Origin: Mitsuaria chitosanitabida ATCC BAA-476 = NBRC 102408
GTDB lineage: Bacteria; Pseudomonadota; Gammaproteobacteria; Burkholderiales; Burkholderiaceae_C
NCBI RefSeq assembly: GCF_001598255.1
Contig: NZ_BCYP01000036.1
Coordinates: 62,001-126,000, forward strand
DNA: 64,000 bases
Direction of reading: 5' to 3'
The translations under genes were made by a program, and so were the position numbers. The notes under the pieces are model-generated. The model ran no database searches. It was not told the origin of the DNA and worked only from the letters and a program-made list of their open reading frames with translations. Of this stretch, positions 18,184-29,762 are shown piece after piece (within the stretch, counting starts at the first letter, position 1; every line of letters begins with the position of its first letter).

Positions 18184-19062
18184 TCAAGTCGGACGGCACA
18201 GCGCGATCGCGCTGCTGTAGGCGGCGAGCGCGGCCACCACTTCCTTGCGCCGCAACTTGATCACCTCCGCCGAGGGCTGCGCGACGATGCCGTTGCGGGA
18301 CAGCAAGCCGTGCACGTTGTTCACGGCCGCGTTGTCCGGTGTACCGACATTGTTGGCGCCGGCCGTGCCGGAGTCCTTCGCGGTCTTGTACTTGTCGACC
18401 AAGGTGGTCAGTTCCTCCTTCGAGGGGGTGCCCAGCCGCACGGACTTGAGCTCCGCCTGCAGATTCGGGAGCACGGTCTGCTCCATGAAGTGCAGGGTCT
18501 GTCGAGGGACCGCGTTGTAGAGCGCGTCCAGGTCCTTGGGGTCCGCCGTCAAGCCGGCGTTGACCCTGGCCTTCTCGTCATCGTCGAAGAGCGCGAGGTA
18601 CTCGGCGCGATCCGGGATGGGCTGCAGCGACTCGATCATGCAGGTCATCTGCGCCGACGCCTTCTGGAACGCCATGGCCTGATCGGCCGTCTGGTAGTGG
18701 GAGCTGAACAGTTCGGATCCCGCGGCCGCGCCCGCGCCGACGTTGCGCACCCGGCGCCAGCCGTCCGAGGCGCCGCGCGACAGTTGCACCGCCCCCGCCG
18801 TCAGCAGCAGGGTGCCGTAGAAGAGCACCTCCTTGGCCACGATGCCCTGGACCACCCGATCGCGCGTGGCTTCCTGAAGCTGGTCCGACCATCCCTGGGC
18901 GATCTTCTTGGCATCGTCCACGGACACCGCGGCCGGCATGGCCGCGCCCTTGGCCAGTTCCGCGCGGTCGTACTTCTTCTCGATCGGCCAGACCGAGCAT
19001 CCGCCCAGCGACGCGACGCACAGGAGAACCACGGCTCGTTGCGTGAGCGATGACGGGTGCAT
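18184..19062 (-). CDS. Lipoprotein of unknown function
   Basis: 292-residue protein with a lipoprotein signal peptide: hydrophobic VVLLCVASLGGC with the lipobox Cys at residue 22, so it should be acylated and anchored in an envelope membrane. The mature part is mostly helical and charged; a short hydrophobic stretch (LFYGTLLLTAGAVQL) lies near residue 85. I do not recognise the family. GGAGGG about six bases before ATG 19062 fixes the start. It faces away from the S8 peptidase gene, 188 bp apart. Confidence 0.75.
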   Translation of the reverse strand: MHPSSLTQRAVVLLCVASLGGCSVWPIEKKYDRAELAKGAAMPAAVSVDDAKKIAQGWSDQLQEATRDRVVQGIVAKEVLFYGTLLLTAGAVQLSRGASDGWRRVRNVGAGAAAGSELFSSHYQTADQAMAFQKASAQMTCMIESLQPIPDRAEYLALFDDDEKARVNAGLTADPKDLDALYNAVPRQTLHFMEQTVLPNLQAELKSVRLGTPSKEELTTLVDKYKTAKDSGTAGANNVGTPDNAAVNNVHGLLSRNGIVAQPSAEVIKLRRKEVVAALAAYSSAIALCRPT

Positions 19063-19250
19063 GCATTCCCTCCGACTTGGTTGTTCTGACCCGTCATTGG
19101 CCCCGCTCGCGCGGCCCTCGTCATCCTCAAGCTTGACGACCGGCACGAGCCGGACACCGGGCGGATCCGCAGTCTTGGGGATGCGACCCCATGCGCCCGG
19201 GCCTCCAATGCGGCTCCATCGCACCGTGCGTGCGGCAACCAGGAGTCGAC

Positions 19251-21089
19251 ATGACGACCGATGCAAGGACGGGCGGGTACGCGAGACCGCTGGCCGCGGC
19301 GATGCTCTGGTCCTGCGCCATGACGGCGGCGGCGCAGTCGTCGCAGGACATCGCGGACAAGACCAAGCCGCAGATCGCCGCGCTCCAGGCCGAGACGGCG
19401 AACCGCAATCCGGCGCAGCAGAAGATGTCCTCGCACCTGCTGGATGCGCTCAAGGCGTCGTCGACCGGCGCGGTGTCGGCCAACGCGCCGATGATGAAGG
19501 CAGGCCCGTTGACCCGCACGGACGAAGGCGTGCTGATCGACATCAACGCGAAGGTGTCGGACGACCTGCTGGGCGAGATCGCCCGCCTGGGCGGCAAAGT
19601 CAAGAGCGAGCATGCGGAGTTCGACGCGGTACGGGCCTCGATGCCGCTCGAGAGCATCGAGCAGCTCGCCGCGCGCGAGGACGTCCGGCAGATCCTGCCC
19701 GCCGTGCGGGCACGCAAGAACGCGATCGCCGCCGTGGAAGGGCGCATTGCCCACGGGGTCGAGGGTTTCCAGAAGGACATCGCGGCGTTCGGCGAGGGCA
19801 TCCGGGTCGGCGTGCTGTCCGACAGCATCGATGACGGCTATGGCGCACTGCGCAACGCCATCGATCGGGGCACCATCGACGCGGCGCTGCTGTCCACGCT
19901 GCCGGAGCAGGAAGGCGAGGGCGAGGGCGAAGGTCTGGCGATGGCGGAGATCGTGCACGCGCTGGCGCCGAAGGCGCAGATCGTCTTCGCGACGGGCTAC
20001 GGCGGACCGGCGCAGATGGCCGCCAACATCCTGGCCCTGGCGGATCAGGGATGCCAGGTCATCGTGGACGACCTCACCTACTACAACGAGAGTCCGTTCC
20101 AGGACGGACCGATCTCGATCGCGGTCCGTCGGGTGACGGCGCGCGGGGTTCTGTACTTCTCCTCCGCGCGCAACTCCGGCAACAAGCCGCTGGGGACCTC
20201 CGGCACCTGGGAGGGGGACTTCTCCGATGGCGGGCCGGCCCTGGGCGGCTTGCAGGGGCCGGGCGCGCCAGGACGGCTGCACGTCTTCGATCAGGCGAAA
20301 CGGGCCACGCTGAACACCGTCGACAAGGCCACGCAGGCCGACCGGGTCGATCTGTTCTGGTCCGATCCGCTGGGCGCGTCCAGGAGCCAGTACAACCTGT
20401 TCGTGGTCAACAACAAGGGGCAGGTCGTGCGTTCGTCGACGACCACCCAGAGCGGCACCCAGGACCCGTACCAGTCGGTGGAAGGCATCCGCCCGGGCGA
20501 GAGCATCGTCATCGTGAAGGCGGGCGACGCGCAGGCGCGCTTTCTCCACCTGGACACCGGCCGCGCGGTGCTGCGGTTCGGCACGGGCGGCAACGTGCGT
20601 GGCCACAATGCCAGCGTCGCGGATCTGGCCTTCTCCGTGGCCGCCATCCGTGTCCCGTCCCCGCTCGCCTCGTTCTCCGGACAGGGGAAGTACGTGGTCG
20701 AGCAGTTCAGCTCGGATGGGCCGCGTCGCATGTTCTACGAGAGCGACGGCACGCCCATCACCCCCGGGAACCTGTCGGCGAGCGGCGGCCGCGTCTATCA
20801 GAAGCCGGACATCGCCGCGGCCAACGGTGTCACGACGAGCCTGCCCGCCGGCGGCGGCCTGAACCCCTTCTTCGGCACGTCGGCCGCGGCGCCGCATGCG
20901 GCGGGGATCGCCGCCGTGCTGCTGTCCTGCTCGACCCGGCCGAGTCCCCAACAGGTCAAGGCCGCTCTGCTTCGATCGACCATCCCGATCGGCGCGCCGC
21001 AGCCCAGCGACGTGTCCGGCTACGGCATCGTGATGGCGAGCGACGTCGCCGTCCCGCCGCTGTGCCGCCAGCAGTTGGCGGCGGAGTGA
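19251..21089 (+). CDS. S8-like serine peptidase with Glu in place of catalytic His
   Basis: 612-residue exported subtilase-like protein; start fixed by AGGAG five bases before ATG 19251, with a signal peptide ending near TAAAQSS. Predicted active residues: Asp191 in VGVLSDSID, Ser544 in GTSAAAPHAAGIAAVLLS, and an oxyanion Asn near 308 (SSARNSGN). The block that should read HGTHVAG is EGLAMAEIV with Glu227, followed by HALAPKA where subtilases have xGVAPxA. A D-E-S triad, as in sedolisins, is inferred. The N-terminal 150 residues may be a propeptide. Substrate unknown. Confidence 0.8.
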   Translation: MTTDARTGGYARPLAAAMLWSCAMTAAAQSSQDIADKTKPQIAALQAETANRNPAQQKMSSHLLDALKASSTGAVSANAPMMKAGPLTRTDEGVLIDINAKVSDDLLGEIARLGGKVKSEHAEFDAVRASMPLESIEQLAAREDVRQILPAVRARKNAIAAVEGRIAHGVEGFQKDIAAFGEGIRVGVLSDSIDDGYGALRNAIDRGTIDAALLSTLPEQEGEGEGEGLAMAEIVHALAPKAQIVFATGYGGPAQMAANILALADQGCQVIVDDLTYYNESPFQDGPISIAVRRVTARGVLYFSSARNSGNKPLGTSGTWEGDFSDGGPALGGLQGPGAPGRLHVFDQAKRATLNTVDKATQADRVDLFWSDPLGASRSQYNLFVVNNKGQVVRSSTTTQSGTQDPYQSVEGIRPGESIVIVKAGDAQARFLHLDTGRAVLRFGTGGNVRGHNASVADLAFSVAAIRVPSPLASFSGQGKYVVEQFSSDGPRRMFYESDGTPITPGNLSASGGRVYQKPDIAAANGVTTSLPAGGGLNPFFGTSAAAPHAAGIAAVLLSCSTRPSPQQVKAALLRSTIPIGAPQPSDVSGYGIVMASDVAVPPLCRQQLAAE

Positions 21090-21103
21090 CCCGGCGTCAC
21101 CGT

Positions 21104-22297
21104 TCAGCCCATCTCCGCCGTCGACGTCCTCGCCCGCCAGCGCGCGGGCGTCAATGCCTCCGCCTTCAGGCCTTGGGCGGCGATGTCCTCCGGCACCGCC
21201 AACCCCCGCGCCAGTGCCGCCGTGAGGCGTGCCATCGCGGGCGCCGTCTGGATGCCGTAGCCGCCCTGGCCGACCAGCCAGAAAAAGCCCGGCGCGTCCG
21301 CGTCGTAGCCCACCACCGGCGTCTTGTCCGCGACGAAGCTGCGCAGCCCCGCCCAGCGTCCGCGCAGCTTGCGCACCTGCGCGCCGGTGGCCTGCTCGAA
21401 GCGGTCCACCGCGACGGCGATGTCGAACTCGTCCGGCTGCGCGTCGCAGGGCGCGGACGGGGTCTCGTCGGCGGGGGAGAGCAGCAGCAATCCCGCATCC
21501 GGCTTGAAGTAGAACTGCTCGCCCACATGGATGGCCGCCGGCCAGCCGTGCGCCGGCAGCTCGCGCGGCACCTCGATCAGCACGGCCGTGCGCCGCTTCG
21601 GCACCAGGCCCACGCCGGGCACGCCGGCCAGCGCGGCGAGCTCGTCGCCCCAGGCGCCGGCCGCGTTGATCAGCACCGGCGCGCTCAGGCGCTGCGTGCC
21701 TTCCCCCTGTCCCTCGCCGAGCGTGATGCGCCAGTCCGGCCCGACCCGATCGATGCGATGCACCGCGCGTCCGAAGCAGGACGTGACCCCGTGATGTCGC
21801 GCCAGGGCCGCATAGCCGAGCAGCAGCCCCGACACGTCGATGTCCGCCGAGCCCGTCTCCAGCAGCGCGCCTTCCAGGTAGCCCTCGCGGAAGACGGGGG
21901 CCTTGTCGAGCGCCTGCGCCGCGGTCAGCCGACGTAGACCGCTGGAGGCGCCGAGCGCCGCCGCCAGCGCGTCCAGCTCCTGGGCTTCGTCCGGACCGGC
22001 GAAGTACATGGTCTCGCGCGGGCTCACCAGCGGATAGGCGGCGAAGCCGGCGGGCGGCTCGAAGTAGAAGCCGCGGCTGGCGCGCGTGAGCGCGCGGATC
22101 GCGGCGTTGCCGTAGAGCTCGCTGTAGAGCGCCGCGGAGCGGCCGGTGGCGTGGTAGCCGGGCTGCGACTCGCGCTCGACGAGCGCGACCCGCGCGTGGC
22201 GCGACAGCTCGGCGGCGGCGGAGAGCCCCGCCATGCCGCCGCCCACGACGATGAAATCGAAGGACTGGTCCTGCATGTGATGCGCCATCCCCTTCAC
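21104..22297 (-). CDS. FAD-dependent D-amino-acid (D-arginine-type) dehydrogenase
   Basis: 397-residue DAO-fold flavoprotein resembling DauA, which oxidatively deaminates D-arginine and other D-amino acids to 2-oxo acids and ammonia. The FAD site reads FIVVGGGMAGLSAAAELS; the DauA-like active-site stretch YHATGRSAALYSELYG follows. The C-terminal flavin site is FFWLVGQGGYGIQTAPA. A GTG at 22297 overlaps the upstream M81 stop (GTGA); ATG codons at 22288 and 22276 are alternatives. It is last in the minus-strand peptide-catabolism series, which fits oxidation of D-residues set free upstream. Confidence 0.82.
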   Translation of the reverse strand: MKGMAHHMQDQSFDFIVVGGGMAGLSAAAELSRHARVALVERESQPGYHATGRSAALYSELYGNAAIRALTRASRGFYFEPPAGFAAYPLVSPRETMYFAGPDEAQELDALAAALGASSGLRRLTAAQALDKAPVFREGYLEGALLETGSADIDVSGLLLGYAALARHHGVTSCFGRAVHRIDRVGPDWRITLGEGQGEGTQRLSAPVLINAAGAWGDELAALAGVPGVGLVPKRRTAVLIEVPRELPAHGWPAAIHVGEQFYFKPDAGLLLLSPADETPSAPCDAQPDEFDIAVAVDRFEQATGAQVRKLRGRWAGLRSFVADKTPVVGYDADAPGFFWLVGQGGYGIQTAPAMARLTAALARGLAVPEDIAAQGLKAEALTPARWRARTSTAEMG

Positions 22298-23757
22298 AGC
22301 CAGCCGTGCGGATCGGCCACGCGAGGCCAGTACTGCCGATCACGCACCTGGTACGGGATGTTGGCGATGTCCGAGGTCAGCGCGCCCGGCGAGGCCACAT
22401 AGATCACCTCCTTCGCGATCGGCGCGAACTCGGCGTGGAAGTGCTGCGTCGACTTGACCACCACCAACTTCTTCGCCGACAGGTCGATGCCCAGCCCGGT
22501 GAAGGCGTCGGTCCCGAAGACCTGCGAGCGCACGCTCGCCAGCACGAGGTCGATGCCGTTCTCCGCCTGCACCCAGACCGACGCGCCCAGCGGCGCGCGC
22601 GCCCCCATGGCGCTCTGCGAGTGCTGTTCCAGCACCGCCTTGACGGTGACGCGCAGGTCCACCGGATCACCGGAGCTCGGGCCGCACTTGCCGCCGAGAC
22701 GCAGGTCCACGCGCGCGCCCACGCCGCTGTCCTTGCAGATCTGGATCGCGCCCAGGTCCCAGAAGGCGGCCAGCGCCACGTCGCCGATGCCGCGTTCCAG
22801 GATGCGGCGCAGCAGGAAGGTGCTGTCGCCCGGCGCGCCGCCGCCCGGGTTGTCGGCGCCGTCGCCCAGCACCACCGGCCCGCCCGTCACCGCCAGCGCG
22901 CGATCGAGCGCCTCGTCGATGCCGACCACCGGCGCGCCGGTCAGGTCGCGCAGCTCCCAGAACTCGCGGCCGAGCTGCTCGGCCAGGCGCTGGGCCCGGG
23001 GCAGGTCGTTGTCGGTGATGACCCAGAGCTTGGCGCCGGACTCGGGCACGTCGCCCCACGGGAAGCCGTGCCCCAGCGACACCGACAGCACGCCGTCCTT
23101 GCCCTCCAGCGACTGCATGCGCGCGACGAAGGACTGCATCGGCTCGCGCGTCGTGTGCCACAGGCCGACCATGCGGCAGTCGAAGACCGCGGTCGTGGGC
23201 TGGATGCGGCCCGCCACGCAATCCTTCAGCAGCGCCCAGACCTCCTGCGCGCGCTCCTTGCCGTCGATGTGCGGGTACTCCTTGAAGCAGATCAGCACGT
23301 CGGCGGAGCGCCGCATCAGCTCGGTGAAGTGGCAGTGCAGGTCCAGCTCCACGCCGATGGGCACGTCCGGTCCGACGATCTCGCGGATGCGGGCGATGAC
23401 GTCGCCCTCGCAGTCGTCATAGCCGTCGGCGGCCATCGCGCCGTGCAGCAGCAGCTGGACCGCGTCCAGCGGCATCGCGTCGCGCACGTCCTGCAGCAGC
23501 GCGTCGCGCAGCTCCTCGTAGACCGCGCGCACCGTGCGGCCGGCCGGCTGCGAGAAGGCGCACAGGCTCTCGGCCACCTCGTGGCCGTCGCGCTCGATCA
23601 TCTGGCGCAGGAACAGCATGAACTCGCCGGACCCCTCGGGCGCGACCGTGGTCGCGTCGCCGAAGTGGATGCCGTACTCCTCGAAGGCACCGCGGCCGGT
23701 GGGGAAGGCCGCGAAGGTGTTGGTCTCGGTGGCGAACTGGGCGATCAGGACTTTCAT
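22294..23757 (-). CDS. M81-family metallopeptidase (MlrC type)
   Basis: 487-residue protein of peptidase family M81, founded by microcystinase MlrC, which cleaves small linear peptides with D- or unusual residues. It opens with MKVLIAQFATETNTF, the typical family start. Probable zinc ligands lie in LLLHGAMAADGYDDCEGD (near residue 104) and GVELDLHCHFT (near 134); DGADNPGGGAPGDST near 300 is also conserved. No signal peptide, so cytoplasmic. Coupled by GTGA overlap to the D-amino-acid dehydrogenase and 31 bp behind the S12 hydrolase, strongly suggesting an operon. Confidence 0.9.
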   Translation of the reverse strand: MKVLIAQFATETNTFAAFPTGRGAFEEYGIHFGDATTVAPEGSGEFMLFLRQMIERDGHEVAESLCAFSQPAGRTVRAVYEELRDALLQDVRDAMPLDAVQLLLHGAMAADGYDDCEGDVIARIREIVGPDVPIGVELDLHCHFTELMRRSADVLICFKEYPHIDGKERAQEVWALLKDCVAGRIQPTTAVFDCRMVGLWHTTREPMQSFVARMQSLEGKDGVLSVSLGHGFPWGDVPESGAKLWVITDNDLPRAQRLAEQLGREFWELRDLTGAPVVGIDEALDRALAVTGGPVVLGDGADNPGGGAPGDSTFLLRRILERGIGDVALAAFWDLGAIQICKDSGVGARVDLRLGGKCGPSSGDPVDLRVTVKAVLEQHSQSAMGARAPLGASVWVQAENGIDLVLASVRSQVFGTDAFTGLGIDLSAKKLVVVKSTQHFHAEFAPIAKEVIYVASPGALTSDIANIPYQVRDRQYWPRVADPHGWL

Positions 23758-23788
23758 CGGAGGTCTCCTCGTGGGGCGGTCCGTGGGG

Positions 23789-25585
23789 TCAGGCGTCGAC
23801 GCGGTCGAAGGCCATGTGCCGGGTGCGCGTGGTGTCGACCTCGAAGCCGACGACGCGGCCGTCGCGGCGGCGCACCGACATCAGGCCGGTCAGCGGCAGC
23901 AGCGGGTTGGTGGCCTTCCAGCCGAAGACGTCGGCGGAGAAGGCCTCCAGCGCCAGCTCGTTGCCGCCGAAGCGGCCGTCGATGCGCAGCAGCAGTCGGC
24001 GCTCGCCGTCCTTGCTGTCCTTGGCGTCCTGGCCTGCCGTGCGCTCGACCGGCTCGAAGAGGATCTCGGCCTGGGCATCGCCCAGATCGCCCGCCAGGTA
24101 ACGGCCGACCAGCGCGGCACCCACGTCCCGCAGCGACGGCGCCTGCTCGGGCAGCAGCTCGAAGCGCTCGGCGTTGCCGGCCTCGCTGAGCGTGAGCGAG
24201 GCGGGCGCGGTGCCCTCGGTGGCCAGGTCAGCGGTCTTGAGCGTCAGCGGGCCGACGGCCACGTCCTCGAAGGCCAGCAGCAGCTCGTCGCCGACCTCTC
24301 GCAGCGGCAGGCCCTGCGAGTGCAGCACGCTGATCTGCAGCTTGCCCTCGGTCTCGACGAAGCCGAAGGAGAAGCCCGAGGCCGGCGCGTGGTAGCGACG
24401 GCCGATCATGGGCTTGAAGCGCTCGGCCTGGGGCGGGACGCGGGCCGGCGCCAGCACGGCCGTGCCGTCCTCGCCCAGCAGGGTGTCGATGACCTTGTAG
24501 GCGGCCTCGGTGGGCGCCATCGCGCCGCCGTTGTTGATGATGATGATGTCCAGCTGATGCGCCGGGACGGTGATCATCTGGCAGCTGCCGCCGACGACGC
24601 CGCCCGCATGGTGGATGACCTCCACGCCGCGGTAGTCGTGCTTCATCAGGCCCAGGCCGTAGGGATTGACCGTGCCGTTGTTGAGCCGGGTCATCGTCAG
24701 CATCTGCGCCCAGGAGGCGGCCGATCCCACGGTCTTTCGCTCGGCGCGCAGATGCTCGAGCCAGCGCAGCATGTCGTCGATGGTGGAGATGATGGCGCCC
24801 TCGCCACGGACCTCCTCGGTGGGGAAGATGCCGCGCCGGAACTTGCCGTCACCCAGCGGAATGTGCAGCGCGGCGGTGTGCGGATGGACCTCGAAGTCGC
24901 TCGGGACCGAGGCGCTGTCCACCATGCCGATCGGGTCGAAGATGCGCTGCTTGAGGAAGGTCTCCAGCGGCATGCCGGCCATGCGATCCACCACGATGGA
25001 CAGCAGGTGGTAGCCGCCGTTGTTGTAGATCATCCGCTCGCCGGGCGGGAAGTTGATGCCGCGCTGCAGGCACAAGGTCTTCAGGCCTTCGCCCTTGGGA
25101 CGGATGGCGTTGCCGTCGGCCAGGAAGGCCACGTCCAGATAGCAGCGGCCGCCGCCGGTGTGCGTCATCAGCTGGCGCAGCGTGGGATCGGGCAGCGAGG
25201 CCGGCAGCTCGGGGACATAGCGGCGGATGCCGGCGTCCACGTCGAGCTTGCCGTCCTCGGCCAGCAGCAGCACGGCCAGGCAGGTGAAGTGCTTGCTGGT
25301 CGAGCCGATGCGCATGCGCGTGCCGGGCCCGTTGGCGACCATGGACTCGACGCTCGCCAGGCCGAAGCCGCGGCGGTAGATCGGGCGGCCCTGCTGCGCG
25401 ATGCCGACCACGAGGCCGGGCGCGTCGCCGCGGTTCAGGGACTGGAACACCTCGTCCAGGCGCTGGGTCGCGGTCTTCGGCGCGGTCTCGGGCGCGGCGC
25501 TCCTGGCGTCGGCGGCCGGGGCGGTGGAGAGGGCCTCGGCGGCGGTGGTCGAGGGGGTCGAGGCGGGGGCTTTGAGGTCGGACAT
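23789..25585 (-). CDS. Beta-lactamase-fold serine hydrolase (S12; D-aminopeptidase/MlrB-like)
   Basis: 598-residue S12-type hydrolase. The catalytic tetrad S95-T-S-K98 is followed by Y187-N-N189 and a third-box HHAGG near residue 318, as in esterase/D-aminopeptidase members. Residues about 380-598 form an extra C-terminal domain. The N-terminal 40 residues are Ala/Thr-rich and lack a clear signal sequence, so a cytoplasmic site is likelier. MlrB of the microcystin pathway and D-aminopeptidase DAP belong to this clan. ATG 25585 is preferred over TTG 25603. Operonic with the M81 gene and 14 bp after the MFS gene. Confidence 0.85.
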   Translation of the reverse strand: MSDLKAPASTPSTTAAEALSTAPAADARSAAPETAPKTATQRLDEVFQSLNRGDAPGLVVGIAQQGRPIYRRGFGLASVESMVANGPGTRMRIGSTSKHFTCLAVLLLAEDGKLDVDAGIRRYVPELPASLPDPTLRQLMTHTGGGRCYLDVAFLADGNAIRPKGEGLKTLCLQRGINFPPGERMIYNNGGYHLLSIVVDRMAGMPLETFLKQRIFDPIGMVDSASVPSDFEVHPHTAALHIPLGDGKFRRGIFPTEEVRGEGAIISTIDDMLRWLEHLRAERKTVGSAASWAQMLTMTRLNNGTVNPYGLGLMKHDYRGVEVIHHAGGVVGGSCQMITVPAHQLDIIIINNGGAMAPTEAAYKVIDTLLGEDGTAVLAPARVPPQAERFKPMIGRRYHAPASGFSFGFVETEGKLQISVLHSQGLPLREVGDELLLAFEDVAVGPLTLKTADLATEGTAPASLTLSEAGNAERFELLPEQAPSLRDVGAALVGRYLAGDLGDAQAEILFEPVERTAGQDAKDSKDGERRLLLRIDGRFGGNELALEAFSADVFGWKATNPLLPLTGLMSVRRRDGRVVGFEVDTTRTRHMAFDRVDA

Positions 25586-25599
25586 GGTGAGGCCGTTCT

Positions 25600-27387
<1,788 letters not shown>

Positions 27388-27395
27388 GCGGGACC

Positions 27396-29741
27396 TCAGA
27401 AGCTGGCGCTCAGCGTGGCGCCGAGGGTGCGCGGCTGCGCGACGGACACCATGGCATTGCCGCCCAGCGGCAGGAAGGCCGGGTAGACCGAGAGCTGCGC
27501 GCGCCGGTCGAAGACGTTGCGGGCGTAGAGCGCCAGGCTGTAGCGGCCGAACTCGATGCCGGCCTGCAGGTCGGTCAGCGTGTAGGCCGGCATCCTGTAC
27601 GACACCAGCTGCCTGCTGCCGGGGATGCCGGCGTCGCGCTCGCCGACGTGGCGCACCGACAGGCCGGCATAGGCGGGATGGCCGGCCAGCTCGAAGTTGC
27701 GCTGCGCCTGCACGGCCATCGACAGTCGCGGCGTGCGGGGCAGGCGGTCGCCGGACTTGGCGTCCAGGCCGGGGGCGTCCTGGGTCAGCTTGGCATCGTT
27801 GTACGAGGCGCTGGCCGAGAGGCTCCACAGCGGCGTGGGCTTGAAGCTCAGGGAGGCCTCGGCGCCGCGGATACGGGCCTTGCCGGAGTTGACGACCACC
27901 GACACGCCGTTGACCGAGCTGGCCTGCTGGATGTCCTTCCAGTCGACGTTGAAGATGGCGGCCTCCAGCTGCAGGCTGCGGTCCAGCAGCGAGGACTTCA
28001 GGCCCAGCTCGGTGCTGACCAGCTCGTCCGGGCGGAAGCTGGGCGGCGCGAGCGGATCGCCGGTGTTGATGTCGCGCAGCACCGCGTTGGGGCCGCCGGG
28101 CCGATAGCCGCTGGCGACGCGGACGTAGACGTTGCTGGTCTTGTCCAGCGCGTACAGACCGGTGAGCAGGTAGGTGCGGCTGGTGTCCTTGGAGGCGGCG
28201 TCGATGGAAGCGTCGCCGCCGGCGAGCAGGCCGGAGCTCTGCTGCACATAGGTCTGCCGGTTGCGGGCCACCCGCAGACCGCCGGTCAGCGAGAAGCCGC
28301 CGCCGAACTTCCAGGTCGCGTCGCCGAAGACCGCGTCCTCGCGGTAGCTGCTGGGGATGTCGATGTAGGCCAGCCGCGGCCCGGCGGCGCCCCCCACGAA
28401 GGATTCGGCGTACTGCGTCTGACGGCCGCGCTCGCGGTCGATGTAGAGCCCGACCAGCCATTCGAAGCGCGGATCCGCCGCCGAGGTCAGCCGCAGCTCC
28501 TGCGAGTTGCGGTTCAGGTTCAGCGGGATGCGCACGTCCACCGCGTCGAGGTGGATGCCGAACTGGCCCAGCAGCGGGACGTAGGCGGTGCTGGCGTCGA
28601 TCTGGTTCTCGGAGCGCAGGCGTTGGTAGGAGCTGATCGCCTCCAGCCGCGCCCAGCCGAAGTCGTAGTCCACCTCGGCCGAGAACAGGTCGGTGCGTTG
28701 GCGGTACGCCTCGGACAGCGCGCGCTGATGGCGCAAGTCGCCGTAGACCGGTTGCGAGGTGGCCGCCGCGTAGTCGACGAAGTCGCGCCCGTCGCGCTCG
28801 ACCTTCTGCGTCGTGGCGGTGAAGCGCAGGCTGAGCTTGCGGGTCGGCGTCACCAGCGCGGAGATCCGCGCGCCGCTGGACTGGCCGCGGTCGGTGTCCT
28901 TGCCCGGCAGCGGACCGACGGCCTCGATGTGGCCCGGTACCTGGTCGCGATAGGCGGCGACGCGGATGGCGGCCACGTCCTCCTTCAGCGGCACGTTGAG
29001 GACGCCGGCGATCGTGTTGCCGGTGCCGCCCTTGGCGGTGGTGCTCGCGCCCAGCGAGACCTTGCCGGACAGCTCGGTGGTGTCGGGCGTGTGGGTCACG
29101 TACTTGATCAGGCCGCCGACCGAGGACGCGCCGTAGAGCGTGCCCTGCGGTCCCCGCAGCACCTCGACGTGATGCAGGTCCAGCAGCCCCATGTCCAGGA
29201 ACATGCCGTTGCCGCCGGCGCTGGCGCCGTTCGCGCCGGTCTGCACCTCGTCGACGTAGACGCCGACGGTGGCGGAGACGTCGACCCCGGTGGTCACGCC
29301 GCGCAGGTTGATGCCGCCCACGCCGGCACCGCCGTTGCTGCCGATGCTCACACCCGGCTCGTTGGCGAGGAAGTCCCCCAGCGCCTTGGCGCCGCGCTTC
29401 TCCAGGCCCTCGGCGCTGATGACGCTGACCTGCATGGGCACGTCGCGGGCCGGCTCGCGGCGGCGGCTGGCGCTGATGGTGACGACGTCCAGCACCTGGG
29501 GCGTCGGACGGGCGCTCGGGGGGCGGGCGGTCGCGTCCTTGTCCGCGTCGGCACCGGCCACCGCGGCCTCAGGGGCGGCGGCCGCGGTGGCGGCGGGTGC
29601 CGGCGCGGGGCCCTGCGGCGCTTGCTGGGCCCGGACCGCGGGGAAGGCCGCCAGCAGGGCGACGGCCAGCGGCAGCAGGGCGGGGAGGCCGCGTCGGGAC
29701 GCGGCGGCGGGACAGCAAAGAAGCGCAGGACCAGTGTTCAC
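27396..29741 (-). CDS. TonB-dependent outer-membrane receptor
   Basis: 781-residue receptor. GTG start at 29741 has AGGA six bases upstream; a signal peptide ends near FPAVRAQQA. A plug domain follows an Ala/Pro linker, with VLDVVTISASRR as TonB-box-like start, VSIGSNGGAGVGGINLRGV and VLRGPQGTLYGASSVGGLI. A 22-strand-type barrel ends in the usual hydrophobic residue (ATLSASF). Role: TonB-energised uptake across the outer membrane. First gene of the minus-strand series TonB-MFS-S12-M81-DauA-like, divergent from the XRE-cupin regulator, so the ligand is probably a peptide or peptide-like compound. Confidence 0.92.
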   Translation of the reverse strand: MNTGPALLCCPAAASRRGLPALLPLAVALLAAFPAVRAQQAPQGPAPAPAATAAAAPEAAVAGADADKDATARPPSARPTPQVLDVVTISASRRREPARDVPMQVSVISAEGLEKRGAKALGDFLANEPGVSIGSNGGAGVGGINLRGVTTGVDVSATVGVYVDEVQTGANGASAGGNGMFLDMGLLDLHHVEVLRGPQGTLYGASSVGGLIKYVTHTPDTTELSGKVSLGASTTAKGGTGNTIAGVLNVPLKEDVAAIRVAAYRDQVPGHIEAVGPLPGKDTDRGQSSGARISALVTPTRKLSLRFTATTQKVERDGRDFVDYAAATSQPVYGDLRHQRALSEAYRQRTDLFSAEVDYDFGWARLEAISSYQRLRSENQIDASTAYVPLLGQFGIHLDAVDVRIPLNLNRNSQELRLTSAADPRFEWLVGLYIDRERGRQTQYAESFVGGAAGPRLAYIDIPSSYREDAVFGDATWKFGGGFSLTGGLRVARNRQTYVQQSSGLLAGGDASIDAASKDTSRTYLLTGLYALDKTSNVYVRVASGYRPGGPNAVLRDINTGDPLAPPSFRPDELVSTELGLKSSLLDRSLQLEAAIFNVDWKDIQQASSVNGVSVVVNSGKARIRGAEASLSFKPTPLWSLSASASYNDAKLTQDAPGLDAKSGDRLPRTPRLSMAVQAQRNFELAGHPAYAGLSVRHVGERDAGIPGSRQLVSYRMPAYTLTDLQAGIEFGRYSLALYARNVFDRRAQLSVYPAFLPLGGNAMVSVAQPRTLGATLSASF

Positions 29742-29762
29742 GGACTTTCCTTGTCGTTCGAT

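Noticed and set aside
17996..18220. Open frame across tRNA-Thr
   Set aside because: It is a chance frame through the tRNA and its terminator.
18801..22343. 1180-codon frame on the minus strand
   Set aside because: It crosses the S8 peptidase gene in antisense and parts of three other genes out of frame, with Arg/Gly/His-rich composition.
27388..28461. Extension of the MFS frame by about 358 residues upstream
   Set aside because: This part lies inside the TonB receptor gene in another frame and has shadow composition. The MFS start at 27387 is 8 bp after the receptor's stop.
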